From Symbiodinium natans (lineage: Eukaryota; Sar; Dinophyceae; Suessiales; Symbiodiniaceae): a stretch of 64,000 bases of DNA. The notes under the pieces were generated by a model. The model was not told the origin of the DNA and made no database searches. It saw only the letters and a list, made by a program, of their open reading frames with translations. The DNA lies in NCBI GenBank assembly GCA_905221605.1, contig CAJNDS010001557.1, forward strand, positions 972,501-1,036,500, given 5' to 3'. The position numbers and the translations under genes were made by a program. This document shows positions 18,401 through 27,789 of this stretch, one piece after another. Position 1 is the first letter of the stretch. Every line of letters starts with the position of its first letter.

Positions 18401-21282
18401 AGGCTTTCGGGACAGGGGTTTTAGGGCTTTACGGTGTTAAGTGTTTAGGGTTTTAGGGTGTTAGGGGTTTGGGGTAAAGGTGGTGTTTCTGGGGTCATTT
18501 TGTCAGGGTAGCGGAGTTAGGGTCTGAGGGTGTATGAGGTTTTAGGTGAAGCCGCCTCTACGAAACACACAAGACTAGAGCAAAGCTGAGTTCCCCCTCC
18601 CCAAGTCTCCGAAGCCCCACGCCCCAACCCCCAAACCTTCACCGACTTCGCCCGCCCCGCAATCCCCAAAATCTGCAAAGCCCGAATCCCCCAAGTCCCC
18701 AAACCCTACCCACCCCGAACTCCTCAACCCTGAGCCCCAAAACCTAAACCCCGAACCCTAAACCCCAAACCAAAAAACCCCAACCCCAAGACCCCAAACC
18801 TAAAACCTAAACCCGTAAACCCTAAACCCCAAACCCCAAATCCTAAACCCTATATTGCTTTCTTACTCTGAACCCCAAAACCTTAACCCTTAACCCCAAG
18901 CCCTAAACCCCAAACCCTACACTCCAAACCCGAAACCCCAAACCCCTAAACCCTAAACCCCAAACCCTAAACCATCCCCCCCCCCCCCCCCCGCCCAGGC
19001 GAGATGAGCAGCAACTACACGCACCCAGGCAGCGAACCGCGGCCTCGGGAGCCTGGGAGACCAAATGCGCCCTAAACCCGAAACCCCTGAACCCCTAAGC
19101 CCTAAACCCTAAACCCTAGCCCTAAACCCTAAACCCTAAACCTTAACCCTAAACCCTAGCCCTAAACCCTAAGCCCCTAAACCCCTAAGCCCCTAAACCC
19201 CTAACCCAAAACCCCTAAACCCCTAAAACCCTAAACCCCTAAACCCCCGAAACTCTAAACCCGAAACCCTGCAAGTCCACAAGGAACGCGACGCGGTGGA
19301 CGGCGACAACGAGGATCGGACCGGCAACTGCGCCCACACCGGGGCAGACTCAGAGGCCACAAATCCATGTTATTACTCTTACTATTATTTTTTTATTACT
19401 ATTATTTTTATTATGTTTGAATATAATAGTTGTTATTATTAACATAATTATTTAAATATTGTCATTAGAATATTTACTACTATTCTTCTTACTTTTCTTA
19501 TAGTTATATTTAATGTTTTCGTTTGATGTGTTTTTGGGGTTTGTTTTGGGGCTGTGGGGTTTTGCGGTTTTCGAGTTTTGGGGTTTGAGGGTTTCGGAGG
19601 TTTAGGGCTTTCGAGTTTCGGGGTTTTCGGGTTTTGAGTTTTGGGGGGTTTGTAAGCCTAAACTCGAAACCCTAAACCCTAAACCCTATGAGGCGTGGTG
19701 GCAGGTAGATCTTGGAAACGCCTTCGAGATCGGCGAGATACACGTCTACACGCGCAAAGTAGCTATGGAGAGGCTGTGGCCGTGCTACGCGCCCAGCTTC
19801 ATGTGATGCGCATCTGCATTTTCAGTTCCAGGCCCTACGTTTTACTACTATTATTATTTTTATCATTAGGATTATTGTTATTGGTTCTTAGTGGGGATTA
19901 TAGTACCCCCTATTCAAATTCCGATTAAGGACTGTGAGGTTCAGGGGCAACATCCCAACCCTAAACTCTAAACAATACACCCTAAACCCTGAACCCTAAA
20001 CCCCGAACCCAAAACCCTAAACCCTATACCCTAAACACTAGCTCTAAACCCTAAACCCTAAACCCTAAAACTCACCGGGCCTTCCTTCCCAGGTGCTGGT
20101 CTCGGAGAGGCCTTTCCCCCCGGGAAACGGCACGCTCGAGATCGCCCGGAGGAGGGCCAGCGCCTCGCCCTGGGCCCTAAACCCTAAACCCTAAACCCTA
20201 AACCCTAAACCCTAAACCCTAAACCCTAAACACTAAACCCTAAACCCTAAACCCTAAACCTCAGAGAGCCTGAGAGGCCTAGAGTGTAAAAAAAACCGAA
20301 AGGCTTTCAGCCCTCTCTATGGACCATTTCTGCCAGCAAGGTGCCGAGCGCTTCTGTCCCAAGCCGCAGGCTCCCGGTTTAACAAAAAGCCTTCCCCCCC
20401 TGGGTTTAGGGTTTAGGGTTTAAGGGTTTAAGGGTTTAAGGGTTTAAGGGTTTAAGGGTTTAAGGGTTTAAGGGTTTAAGGGTTTAAGGGTTTAAGGGTT
20501 TAAGGGTTTAAGGGTTTAAAGGCCTTCCCTCTGTTTGGGGTTCAGGGTTTGGGGTTTACAGGGTTGAGGGCTCAAAGCCCAAACCCTGAGAATCCAATCG
20601 CTTTTGAGCCAGTCTATTAGAGGGCTTCTAGGGTCTAGGATGAAATTCCGAAAGCCTCAGCCCCCCAAAAGACCCTAGCGCCCTAAACCCGAAGCCCAAA
20701 CCCTAAACCCTAAACCTTAACCCCTAAACCCTAAACCCTTCTGCCCCAAGCCGCAGGGAGAGGGTGCAGAGCAACGGCGGATGATCCTTCCCTTCTCCTG
20801 CAAGGGCCGCTACGTCCGAGTTCAGCTGGCCCGGCGGCAGTGCCTGCAGCTTACGCAGGCAGGTGGTCAATCCATTCGGTTTAGGGTTTAGGGTTTAGGG
20901 TTTAGGGTTTAGGGGTTAGGGTTTAGGGTTTAGGGTTTAGGGTTTGGGGTCAAAGTACCATAATTTTCGGTGGTGATCCTCGATATTTGTGGTCCGTACC
21001 TTGGGAAACCTCTACTTTTCTACCAGCTCCCCCAGGCCCCCAAACCTCTAAATCACGCGCTCTAAAGCCCTGAACCCCTTCGCCGAACAGACCCTCAACC
21101 CTCACCTCCCCAACCCTAAGCCCCTAAACCCTAACTAACCCACAAATCCTAAGCCCTAAACCCTAAGCCCCAGACCCTAAACCCTAGCCCTAAACCCTAA
21201 ACGCTAAACCCCAAACCCCAAACCCCAAACCCCATAAACCCTGAACCAGGTCGAAGTGTATGGACCCCAGGGGGCCGCGCAT
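15386..21282 (+). CDS. Gene with MGN N-terminus, ubiquitin-like segment and F5/8 type C (discoidin) domain, at least 9 exons
   Basis: Nine exons join in one frame for over 700 nt. Exon 1 starts MGNRRSCF, an N-myristoylation-type start, and ends QLVLVRALD. Exon 2, VSGNQLLCERFRSDAPVREI, continues a beta-grasp-like pattern resembling UBX/ubiquitin-like domains. Exons 3-9 form a complete F5/8 type C carbohydrate- or lipid-binding fold: NLAFRKP, SSNYTHP, AVDGDN, CAHTG, WWQVDLG, EIHVYTRK, VLVSERPF, GRYVRVQL, LQLTQ-VEVYG. These domain calls come from recognised motifs, strongest for the F5/8C part. Donors used are GT (15497, 16776, 17948) and otherwise GC. A family B transposon-like element sits just behind each of exons 1 and 2. 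The 3' end is open: exons at 21647 and 22548 may follow. An upstream alternative start cannot be excluded. Confidence 0.82.
15511..15598. mobile_element. Family B inverted-repeat element
   Basis: Starts TGTAGGGGTCGGAATA and ends with GGCCCCTATA; core holds (A/T)TCCCTTATGGGTCCCTC. It lies 14 bases behind the donor of the discoidin gene exon 1. Confidence 0.75.
15884..15989. mobile_element. Family D element
   Basis: Starts CTAGGACCCGGAGTAGGCCC and holds TTTGGGTTCCCCTGTAACCC and AAAAAGGGTCACC; ends CTCCTGGGTGTAG. Copies at 9532-9640 and 45903-46017 share these blocks in the same order. Confidence 0.65.
16505..16610. mobile_element. Family B inverted-repeat element
   Basis: TGTAGGGGTCGGAATAATTT at the left, TAATTAAGGCCCCTATATTA at the right, core CGGTCCCTCTATAA. 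In intron 1 of the discoidin gene. Confidence 0.78.
16683..16775 (+). CDS. Discoidin-domain gene exon 2 (ubiquitin-like segment)
   Basis: Acceptor TTGAGCAG, donor GT (GTTTGATG) at 16776; 31 whole codons beginning VSGNQLLCERFRSDAPVREI and ending ISTGIWD. The G..L..RF....PV..IFD.V...G pattern resembles UBX and related ubiquitin-like folds. If the donor were not used the frame would stop at TGA 16776-16780. Confidence 0.8.
16781..16885. mobile_element. Family B inverted-repeat element
   Basis: TGTAGGCGTCGGAATAACTA at the left, ATCAAGGCCCCTAAT at the right, core AGGGTCCCTATATAATTATT. It starts five bases after the donor of exon 2. Confidence 0.78.
17147..17385 (-). repeat. CCCCAAA array followed by CCCTAAA
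   Basis: Eighteen perfect CCCCAAA heptamers, then CCCTAAA and CCCTACA units. Encodes artefactual PKPQTPN and GFGVWGL frames. Confidence 0.95.
17839..17947 (+). CDS. Discoidin-domain gene exon 3
   Basis: Acceptor AAGGAAG; the donor is A followed by GTTTAGGG at 17948, the first unit of the repeat array. It contains LELSETLGGRGFGAEVALT and ends IPNLAFRKPCALAA. NLA.(G/R)KP is the usual opening of F5/8 type C domains. Its last 35 bases are repeated at 17986-18020 with one change. Confidence 0.82.
17948..18480 (+). repeat. Long degenerate TTTAGGG field
   Basis: Over 500 bases of TTTAGGG, TTTGGGG, TTTCGGG and TTTTAGGG units with substitutions, starting at the donor of the exon 17839-17947. Confidence 0.9.
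18720..19262 (-). repeat. Degenerate CCCTAAA/CCCCAAA/CCCCTAAA field
   Basis: The opposite-strand partner of 17948-18480, interrupted by a poly-C tract and the 30-nt exon at 18999. Confidence 0.9.
18999..19028 (+). CDS. Discoidin-domain gene exon 4
   Basis: Acceptor CGCCCAG just after a poly-C tract, GC donor at 19029. It supplies (S)EMSSNYTHP, the SS.Y segment of F5/8C domains; 30 nt, phase 1 at both ends. Confidence 0.7.
19276..19355 (+). CDS. Discoidin-domain gene exon 5 (AVDGDN...CAHTG)
   Basis: Acceptor CTGCAAG, GC donor (GCCACA) at 19356. It reads HKERDAVDGDNEDRTGNCAH then TGADSE, the AVDG(N/D).....CAHT signature of fucolectin-like F5/8C domains. Confidence 0.88.
19360..19520. other. 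AT-rich island in a discoidin-gene intron
   Basis: About 150 bases of TTATTA-like sequence in an otherwise GC-rich intron (19356-19692). A shorter similar patch lies at 19840-19885. No gene; origin unknown. Confidence 0.5.
19693..19788 (+). CDS. Discoidin-domain gene exon 6 (WWQVDLG)
   Basis: Acceptor TATGAG; it reads AWWQVDLGNAFEIGEIHVYT then RKVAMERLWPCY. WW.VDLG...I..(V/I).VY.R is diagnostic for the fold. The donor is placed at GC 19789; an earlier GT at 19759 would drop ten codons but also keep phase 0. Confidence 0.88.
20093..20173 (+). CDS. Discoidin-domain gene exon 7 (VLVSERPF)
   Basis: Acceptor CTTCCCAG with a good pyrimidine tract. It starts VLVSERPFPPGNGTLEIARR. V.VS..PF is common in the F5/8C middle. 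The donor is placed at GC 20174, where CCCTAAA repeats begin; an earlier GC is possible. Confidence 0.82.
20405..20520 (+). repeat. TTTAAGGG octamer array
   Basis: Thirteen near-perfect TTTAAGGG units inside the intron 20174-20756. Confidence 0.95.
20757..20858 (+). CDS. Discoidin-domain gene exon 8 (GRYVRVQL)
   Basis: Acceptor CCGCAG (or CCCAAG six bases earlier, same phase), GC donor (GCAGGTG) at 20859. It contains EQRRMILPFSCKGRYVRVQL and ends CLQLTQ. GRYVR(I/V)QL......L.L is the strongest single F5/8C marker. Confidence 0.9.
21250..21282 (+). CDS. Discoidin-domain gene exon 9 (VEVYG)
   Basis: Acceptor CTGAACCAG. VEVYGPQGAAH follows LQLTQ to give the L.L.(E/Q)VEV(Y/F)G end of the domain. 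The donor is uncertain among three GC/GA sites between 21271 and 21283. Confidence 0.8.
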
Positions 21283-21646
21283 GGATAAGCCCTGCCGCCC
21301 ATGAGCGATCTGGGCAGTTCAGGGTTTAGGGGTTAGGGTTTAGGGTATAGGGTTTAGGGTTTAGGGTTTAGGGTATAGGGTTTAGGGTTTAAAGTTAGGG
21401 TTTAGGGTTTAGGGTTAGGGTTTGGACTCTGGCGCCGCACGGATTCAAAAGGAGCATGCGCCCGTGCACGAAGGACCTCTGCACACCCAAGCCTTTACCC
21501 TAAACTGCCCTAAACCCCAAACCCTAAACCCTAAACCCGAACCATGTCTGCAACCCGAAAAGGAATTTGTCCAGGTTGCCGGGTTTAGGGTTTAGGGTTT
21601 AGGGTTTAGGGTTTAGGATGCTCTGGCCGCCGGCCAAACTCCCCAG

Positions 21647-21671
21647 GGAGGAGAGAGCTCGCAGGAGCCTC
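21647..21671 (+). CDS. Exon-like island after the discoidin domain
   Basis: After CCCCAG the frame reads EERARRSL up to a possible donor GTGTAG at 21672. The same frame is open back to 21617 (MLWPPAKLPR), directly behind a TTTAGGG array whose TTTAG could be the acceptor. Confidence 0.4.
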
Positions 21672-21980
21672 GTGTAGGGGGGTGACTGGAAGTTGTCAAA
21701 TCGAAGCCCCTTCTCCGGATTCAAGCCGACACTCTGCACAACCCTAAACCCTAAACCCCAAACTCCAAACCTTTTGGGCTACAAAAGGTCCAGGCTTCTC
21801 AACAACCTCCAAAAATCCCCGTCTCCTTAGGTGGACACAAATCATAAACCCTAAGCCTTAAGCCTCACACTGGGACATGAACTGCTACGCAGTTGCTCTT
21901 CGCTTGAGTTTTGGGCAGCAGCGCTCGTGAATACCATTGCCTGACTACCAACCACGGAATTAGTACAGAACATCCATTAT

Positions 21981-22074
21981 TTGCTTAAGAACCCCCCAAC
22001 AAATGCAAATTTTCTTCCGTGTAAAGGCAATGTAGGGATTGTTGTTCTGCTTTTTTGGAGTGGTTCTTAAGCAA
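21981..22074. mobile_element. Family C inverted-repeat element
   Basis: Ends TTGCTTAAGAACC and GGTTCTTAAGCAA are perfect 13-bp inverted repeats; the inside has AAAGGCAATGTAGGGATT. MITE-like, 94 bp. Confidence 0.78.
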
Positions 22075-22427
22075 TTGAATCCCTCCTCCCACCCCCCCGC
22101 CCCCCTTAAAAGCCGAGGCTTTTGTTAGCGCATGCAGGGTCCTAAGCCCACGTCCACTACTCCCCTACCCCCTACCCCTCCCTACACTTTAACCCCTACA
22201 CCTTACCTCCAACTACTTGCCGCCTCCTCTCGCGTCTCCTCTCTAAAAATGATGTTCTCAAGACCTCCAATGCAAGCCCAAACCCCCTCCGCCCTCACCG
22301 CTGCCCCAAAAATCTGAAACTACTACCATACAAACGCCGCGACACAAATCAGGAAAACCGCGTCATGGCCTAGTGGTACAGGGTTTAGGGCGCGCGGCAC
22401 ATTCTTACACCCTTTTACCCCTGGAGA

Positions 22428-22530
22428 TTGGGAGGTTCCCCCTTATACTAACAGTCCTTGATACGGATGATCGTACCCCTGCATTATAATCCCGATCAAG
22501 GACTGTTAGTATAAGGGGAACATCCCAACC
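22428..22530. mobile_element. Family A inverted-repeat element (best copy)
   Basis: About 103 bp palindrome-like element. The ends read TTGGGAGGTTCCCCCTTATA and, reverse-complemented, GGTTGGGATGTTCCCCTTAT, continuing ACTAACAGTCCTTGAT on both sides: inverted repeats of about 35 bp. No coding capacity; a MITE-like or foldback element. Confidence 0.8.
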
Positions 22531-22547
22531 TGGAGATTTCTCTGCAG

Positions 22548-22622
22548 GTGGAGGCCAAGTGGGCCTCTTCAAGCTTCTTTGGGAGCAGACGACACCGGCG
22601 TTTTCAGAACACCAAGCTGTAA
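22548..22622 (+). CDS. Exon ending in TAA, possible 3' end of the discoidin gene
   Basis: Acceptor TCTCTGCAG. It reads VEAKWASSSFFGSRRHRRFQ and NTKL, then TAA at 22620-22622. GTAAAC at 22619 is an equally good donor, so it may be internal. A family A inverted-repeat element ends 18 bases upstream. Confidence 0.6.
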   Translation: MEAKWASSSFFGSRRHRRFQNTKL

Positions 22623-22741
22623 ACCCTAAGTTAGACTTTAGGGTTTAGGGTTTCTCGGCCCCCTGAAGCTCCACGTAGCGCATGAATATACACTTGGTCC
22701 CCCCAAAGTCCTGATGTAGGAATTACCCTAAGGCCCCAGCA

Positions 22742-22885
22742 TCCCCTAAACCCTAAACCCTATAAACCCTATAAACCCTATAAACCCTATAAACCCTATA
22801 AACCCTATAAACCCTATAGACCCTATAAACCCTATAAACCCTATAAACCCTATAAACCCTATAAACCCTATAAACCCTAAACCCA
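22742..22885 (-). repeat. CCCTATAAA array
   Basis: Fourteen units of CCCTATAAA, one changed to CCCTATAGA, bounded by CCCTAAA. Confidence 0.95.
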
Positions 22886-23090
22886 AACCCCAACTTAGGT
22901 ACGTGAACTCTCTTAGGGCTCAGGCCAAGCCCGTCTTCCCTTCACGAAGCCGCCCACGACGCGAAACTCGGAATCGCGCAAAGCTCTTATAACAGTCAAG
23001 AGAGTTTAGGGTTCAGGGTTTAGGGTTTAGGGTTTAGGGTTTAGGGTTTAGGGCTTCAGCTTAAGACTTCACAACTTCTCTTGAAAGTAG

Positions 23091-23146
23091 GGGAGCTATC
23101 GACACTGCGCCGTAGTCTGTTCCGCATCGTTTCACTGGTGCAGCTG
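23091..23146 (+). CDS. Exon of an unrecognised gene
   Basis: Acceptor GAAAGTAG, donor GTGAAGG at 23147. It reads ELSTLRRSLFRIVSLVQL, an amphipathic-looking helix. No family was recognised. Confidence 0.6.
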
Positions 23147-23631
23147 GTGAAGGACATCCCACTATCCAGCATCTTCAATCTTCCGATGCTTTCAGTGCAA
23201 CCCCCGAACCGACACCAGAGCCCTCGACCTTCACCAGCAGTACCTAGACCCACAATTTGTGGTTCCTTTGTTTGGGGCAGGTCACGTCACGTTTTGGGCG
23301 GGAAAGAACCAACTTCTAAGGCTTGTGATGAGGCCATGGTGCCGAAAACCCCCTGATACGCCCTAAATCTCCAACCCTAAACCACAAGCCCCCCCCCCCC
23401 CCCCCCCCAAGAAGGAACTTGGAACTGTGGGTCTGGGTAACATTAGGAGCCGGGGCACGACGTCCCGTCAGCAGGCTTTTATGATGGGGCCTGGGGAGCG
23501 CAACGCCAGACGAGGTTTTTCGGGCTCTTTAAACCCCAAACCCTAAACACTGAACCCTAAACCCTCAACCCTCAACCCTAAACCCTAACCCCTCACCCCT
23601 AACCCCTAACCCCTAGCCCCTAAACAAAAAG

Positions 23632-23698
23632 CATAAAGCAGTCGCGGTGTTGCGTCGACTGGGCTCCTGGGCTCTCGAGCTGCTCGTCGTGTGCACCG
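23632..23698 (+). CDS. Exon of an unrecognised gene
   Basis: Acceptor CAAAAAG, donor GTTGCC at 23699. It reads HKAVAVLRRLGSWALELLVV then CT; hydrophobic and helical. The frame is open on both sides only over the island itself. Confidence 0.6.
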
Positions 23699-24618
23699 GT
23701 TGCCAAGAAAATGTGTGGCGCCTAAACCCTAAACCCTAAACCTTATAATCCCTAAACCCTACCCCAGTTAAACGTAAATAGACTATGGAGCTCTTGGGGC
23801 CCTAAAATGGGCCCGGCGCTCCCTTCAACATAGTTGGTATGGTGAGGCGGGCCTCCCCTGGAGCCCCCAAGCCCTTGCAATCCCTACCCACATAAGAGGT
23901 TTGGGACGTAGGGTTTAGGGGTACCTAAGCCTCAATCCTAAACTCCTCTGCTTGAGGATTCTGGCCTTTGTGTTTGAGGGAGGTTATGGGAACCCTAACT
24001 GTCAATTTCCCTATTCAGGGTCAGCAAGTATTGGGCCTCAGGGTCCCGTCCCCCGCGCAGCCGCATTTTTGCAACATTGATGGGAGCCGATTGCAAACTT
24101 CATCGGAGAGCCTTGAACCCCCTTAACCCCGGAGCCGAAATCGGTTTGGGGTTTAGGGTTTAAATTAGGGTTTAGGGGGTGGCTTGGAGTCAGCCCAGTC
24201 TGATCCGCACGTACTGACCCGATACCGGAGCCCACTCAACCTCTAATGTTAACCAGTCGAGCTCTTCTTCACAACCCCAAACCCCGAATGTTAAAGTAGC
24301 CCTAAACCCTAAACCCGAACGCCTCAAGAGCTTCGAAGCTCGTCTTCTCCAAAAACCCCAAACCCCAAAATATCGATGGACGCGGCACTCGTGCCGCCTG
24401 AGCTGCACCGCGGTACCTCGCGGAACACGGACCACACACAGTGCCCCTGGTGGGTTCCAAGGCTGCCTTTTGGGGTGCCACTTTGCCGAAGGGTCCTCCA
24501 CCCTTTCATGGCCTCAACAAGAAGTCCGGTTTAGGGTTCAGGGTTCAGGGCTTAGGTTGAGTTGTAGTTGTTGTTGCTGACTTTGCTCTTATTATACACA
24601 CGTGTGCCCAGAGATCTG

Positions 24619-24726
24619 GGGGTATACGAAACTAAGGGACCCCTAGCATTAGTCCCCAAATAGTAGGATTTCCATAAAGTAAGGATCCCAATAACGGGCA
24701 CCTAACTTCGGAAACCCCATATGTAG
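24619..24726. mobile_element. Family E element
   Basis: Left GGTATACGAAACTAAGGGAC, right GGGCACCTAACTTCGGAAAC are inverted; core AAATAGTAGGATTTCC. Confidence 0.6.
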
Positions 24727-24831
24727 ACCCTAAACTCTAGATCCCAAGCTTTCAAGGGGTTTACAACTCGAAACCCTAAACCCTAAACCCTAGCCCTAAA
24801 CCCTAAACCCTAAACCCTAAACCCCTGGGAG

Positions 24832-24882
24832 GTACTCCTTCGAGGATGACGACCTCTCGCTTCCGGAGGACATGGGACGGGG
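24832..24882 (+). CDS. Exon of an unrecognised gene
   Basis: Acceptor CTGGGAG at the edge of CCCTAAA repeats, donor GTGAGC at 24883. It reads YSFEDDDLSLPEDMGRG, acidic. No family recognised. Confidence 0.65.
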
Positions 24883-24916
24883 GTGAGCTGGACCCTTCTT
24901 GGGCACCCGCGAGCCG

Positions 24917-25050
24917 TGTTTAGGGTTTAGGGTTAGGGTTTAGGGTTTAGGGTTTAGGGTTTAGGGTTTAGGGTTTAGGGTTCAGGGTTCAGGGTCAGGG
25001 TTCAGGGTTCAGGGTTCAGGGTTCAGGGTTCAGGGTTAGGGTTTAGGGTA
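24917..25050 (+). repeat. TTTAGGG array with a TTCAGGG block
   Basis: Units change from TTTAGGG to a run of TTCAGGG and back. Confidence 0.93.
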
Positions 25051-25189
25051 TAGGGGCGAAATGGGTTTCTGCCAGGTGCCTGAACAAGCTCAACTGCTTG
25101 TTCTCTCTCGAGCTCCTTACTTGGTAGCGGACTCACAGAGAATAGGGTTTAGGGTTTAGGGTTTAGGGTTTAGGGTTTAAGGTTTGGAG

Positions 25190-25351
25190 CAGAACCACGT
25201 GATCCTGCAACACCTGGCCATCACTGAGAAGGACGCCGCCGCGGAGGCAGGTACGCAGGAAGCAGGCCTAACCGAGCGCCAGCTTGACATCGGGAAGCGC
25301 CTGAGAAGCTTGAGCTTGATGTCGAAGTTCTTGAAATCCTTCATCTCATAG
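25190..25351 (+). CDS. Exon with stop codon, 3' end of an unrecognised gene
   Basis: Acceptor TTTGGAG just after TTTAGGG repeats. The frame runs QNHVILQHLAITEKDAAAEA, then GTQEAGLTERQLDIGKRLRS and ends KFLKSFIS at TAG 25349-25351. This is one of the longest clean frames among the exons and looks like a helical C-terminus. A donor GTACGC at 25251 would make it internal. If terminal, the RBR gene starts downstream of it. Confidence 0.65.
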   Translation, partial: QNHVILQHLAITEKDAAAEAGTQEAGLTERQLDIGKRLRSLSLMSKFLKSFIS

Positions 25352-25604
25352 CCCCGGAACCTCAATCCCTAGACCCTAACAAACCCGAAACCCCAATCAT
25401 CCATAAACCCCAATTCCTAGACCTCAATCCCTAAACCCAAAACCCTAAACCCGAAACCCCAAACCCCAAACCCCAAACCCCAAACCGGCCAGAGTCCCAA
25501 CGTCTGTGACGTCCCTAAACCCTAAACCCTAAACCCCAATCCCTAAACCCTAAACCCTAAACCCTAAAACGTTTTGGGCGGCTCATGGGCCCTTGTCTGG
25601 ACAG

Positions 25605-25646
25605 GACAGTCCCCAAGCCGTGGAGGTGGAAGGCAGCTTTGCTAGG
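25605..25646 (+). CDS. Exon-like island, possible RBR N-terminus
   Basis: Acceptor TGGACAG; it reads DSPQAVEVEGSFAR and ends exactly where GTTTAGGG begins at 25647. The acidic sequence would suit an Ariadne N-terminus, but it could not be joined in phase to 28836. Confidence 0.5.
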
Positions 25647-26049
25647 GTTTAGGGTTTAGGGTTTAGGGTTAAGGATTAGGGTTTGAAGGGTTTGTAGGGT
25701 TTATGAGGTTCGTGGGGCTTAGGGGGCTTATAGGGCTTATAGGGTGCAGGGCAGGGTGGGTAGACGTGACGAGTCTGCTAGACACATGACTTGGCATTCA
25801 GCGTTCCAACCTCTGCCGGCTCTAAACCTTGAAACCCGAAAGCCTCTGAAGCATAAACCCAAACACTAAAGCGAGTGCAGGTTTAGGGTTAAGGGTTTAA
25901 GGTTTAGGGTCCGAAACCATAAACCCTAAGCCCCAAACCATAAACCCTAAACCCTAAGCCCTAAACCCTAAACCCTAAGCCCCAAACCCTAAACCCTAAG
26001 CCCTAAACCCTAAGCCCTAAACCCCAAACCCTCGGCCCATTGCGGGCAG

Positions 26050-26096
26050 ATGCCCGGCCGGAGCACATCTTCAACAGCGTCGCGGCCCTCGAAGAG
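26050..26096 (+). CDS. Exon-like island, possible RBR N-terminus
   Basis: Acceptor GCGGGCAG, possible GC donor at 26097. The best frame reads DARPEHIFNSVAALEE; a second frame starts with ATG (MPGRSTSSTASRPSK). Position suggests the RBR gene 5' part, without phase proof. Confidence 0.5.
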
Positions 26097-26164
26097 GCGC
26101 CCGCCACCAAAACTAAACCCCCCCAAAAAAAGGGCTGAGGGTACCCGGAAAAAAATCACGTCAT

Positions 26165-26256
26165 TTGCTGAAGAACCCTTCCAAGAAACAAGTCCTCACA
26201 AGGGCAATCTAGGGATTATGTGTTTTTTTGTATTTCTTGGGAGCCCTCAAGAACCC
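26165..26256. mobile_element. Family C element, diverged
   Basis: TTTGCTGAAGAACCCTT at the left and AAGGGCAATCTAGGGATTAT inside match the family; the right end is unclear. Confidence 0.4.
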
Positions 26257-26434
26257 TATATACTCCCTATGAAGGACTGTTAGTGTAAGGGGGAACATCC
26301 TAAGAGTTTAGGGTTTTTTTGGGGATGCGGATCAAAAAAAATTGTTTAGGATCAAGAAAAAATTATTTAGGATCAAGAATATTTTTTAGGATCAAAAAAT
26401 AATTTATTCTGTTCTTCCGACGGAGAAAGAGAAA

Positions 26435-26720
26435 ATGGGATGGAGGGAGGGAGAAAAGGAGGGAGGGAGGGAAGGAAGGGCGGAAGGACGGAAGGACAGG
26501 AAGGAAGGAAGGAAGGAAGGAAGGAAGGAAGGAAGGAAGGAAGCAAGGAAGCAAGGAAGCAAGGAAGCAAGGAAGCAAGGAAGCAAGGAAGCAAGGAAGC
26601 AAGGAAGCAGGGAAGCAGGGAAGGAAGGGAAGGAAAGGAAAGGAAAGGAAAAGGAAAAGGAAAAGGAAAAGGAAAAGGAAAAGGAAAAGGAAAAGGAAAA
26701 GGAAAAGGAAAAGGAAGGCC
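26435..26720 (+). repeat. Polypurine GGAA / AAGGAAGC / GGAAAA tract
   Basis: Nearly 290 bases of pure A/G on the + strand, except a few C in AAGC units, in three successive repeat types. Open frames over it are artefacts. Confidence 0.9.
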
Positions 26721-27789
26721 GGAATCAAGAAAGACAGAAAAAGGCAATTTCACAAAAGAAAGAAAGCAAGGAAGACGTCGTGCCAGCTTGCTTCAAAGCA
26801 TACGTGTTCTGGCCTTTGGTTGCTTGGTGCTGTGCTCCTAAGGTCCTCTGGTCACTTGGTCCTCTGGTCCTCCGGTCCTTCGGTCCTCTGGTCCCGTGGT
26901 TTCCCGGTCCCGTGGTCAGAGTTTGTTTTTATTTATTGCTTTTTGGTCATAATGGTATATTTAGTTCTGTAGGAAAACATAACATAACATATGATATATG
27001 TATGTGTATATATTAAAACAAAGTACAATGATATTATATAGTGGAATAGAGTATCATAATGGGGGGGGCTGCGCCCCCCCCAACCCCCCCGCTGTTTTCT
27101 TAGTCCGGGCAAGCTTGCTTCAAAGCACATGAATCCTTCTAATCCCATGATGCGAGCACTTTTTTGCATAATATAATATTACACAAAAACACAACACTTT
27201 TCAAGTATATACAAGAATATGCAGCAATATACACGTAAAACAAGAATAACTTACAACAATTTTCAGTAATTGACAATAGTATTCAATAATCGACAACAAT
27301 ATACAATAATACCCAAAAATGTACAATAATACACAACAATATATACAATAATTTTCGAAAATATACAAAAAATATACAGTAATATAGAAAAAACACAAAA
27401 ACTTAATGACATGCAATAATGTAACATAGTATACAATAATATACAATAATAGACAATAATATACAATGACATACAATAATATACTATAATCTAGATAATC
27501 TGCAGTAACATACAAAGAAAACTCAATAATATACAATAATGTACAGTAATCTACAAAAAAGAGAATAATACACACTAATTTTGAAAATATACAATAACAT
27601 TCAATAATATGCAACAATATAAAGTATTATACAAAAATGCAAGAAAATACACGACAATACAATAATACTCAACAAGATGTACAACAATATACAATAATAT
27701 GCAAGAATATACAATGTCATACAATACAAGAATATACAATACTATGCCATAACATACATGCTTCAGAGAATACGCATATTTTGGAACTT

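Noticed and set aside
22672-22712. - strand CIFMRYVELQ between AG and GT
   Set aside because: Attractive but isolated; all other exons are on the + strand.
24190-24500. - strand frame containing LDWLTLEVEWAPVSGQYVRI
   Set aside because: It resembles a discoidin fragment (GQYVRI), but no splice signals of the AG/G type bound it on the - strand and no neighbouring - strand exons were found.
26363-27016. Long EKEKEK/KQGSKEARK frames and FLFLFL frames
   Set aside because: Translations of the polypurine tract and its complement.
27180-27730. - strand Tyr/Ile/Cys-rich frame of 138 codons
   Set aside because: Translation of the AT-rich ACAATAATAT repeats.
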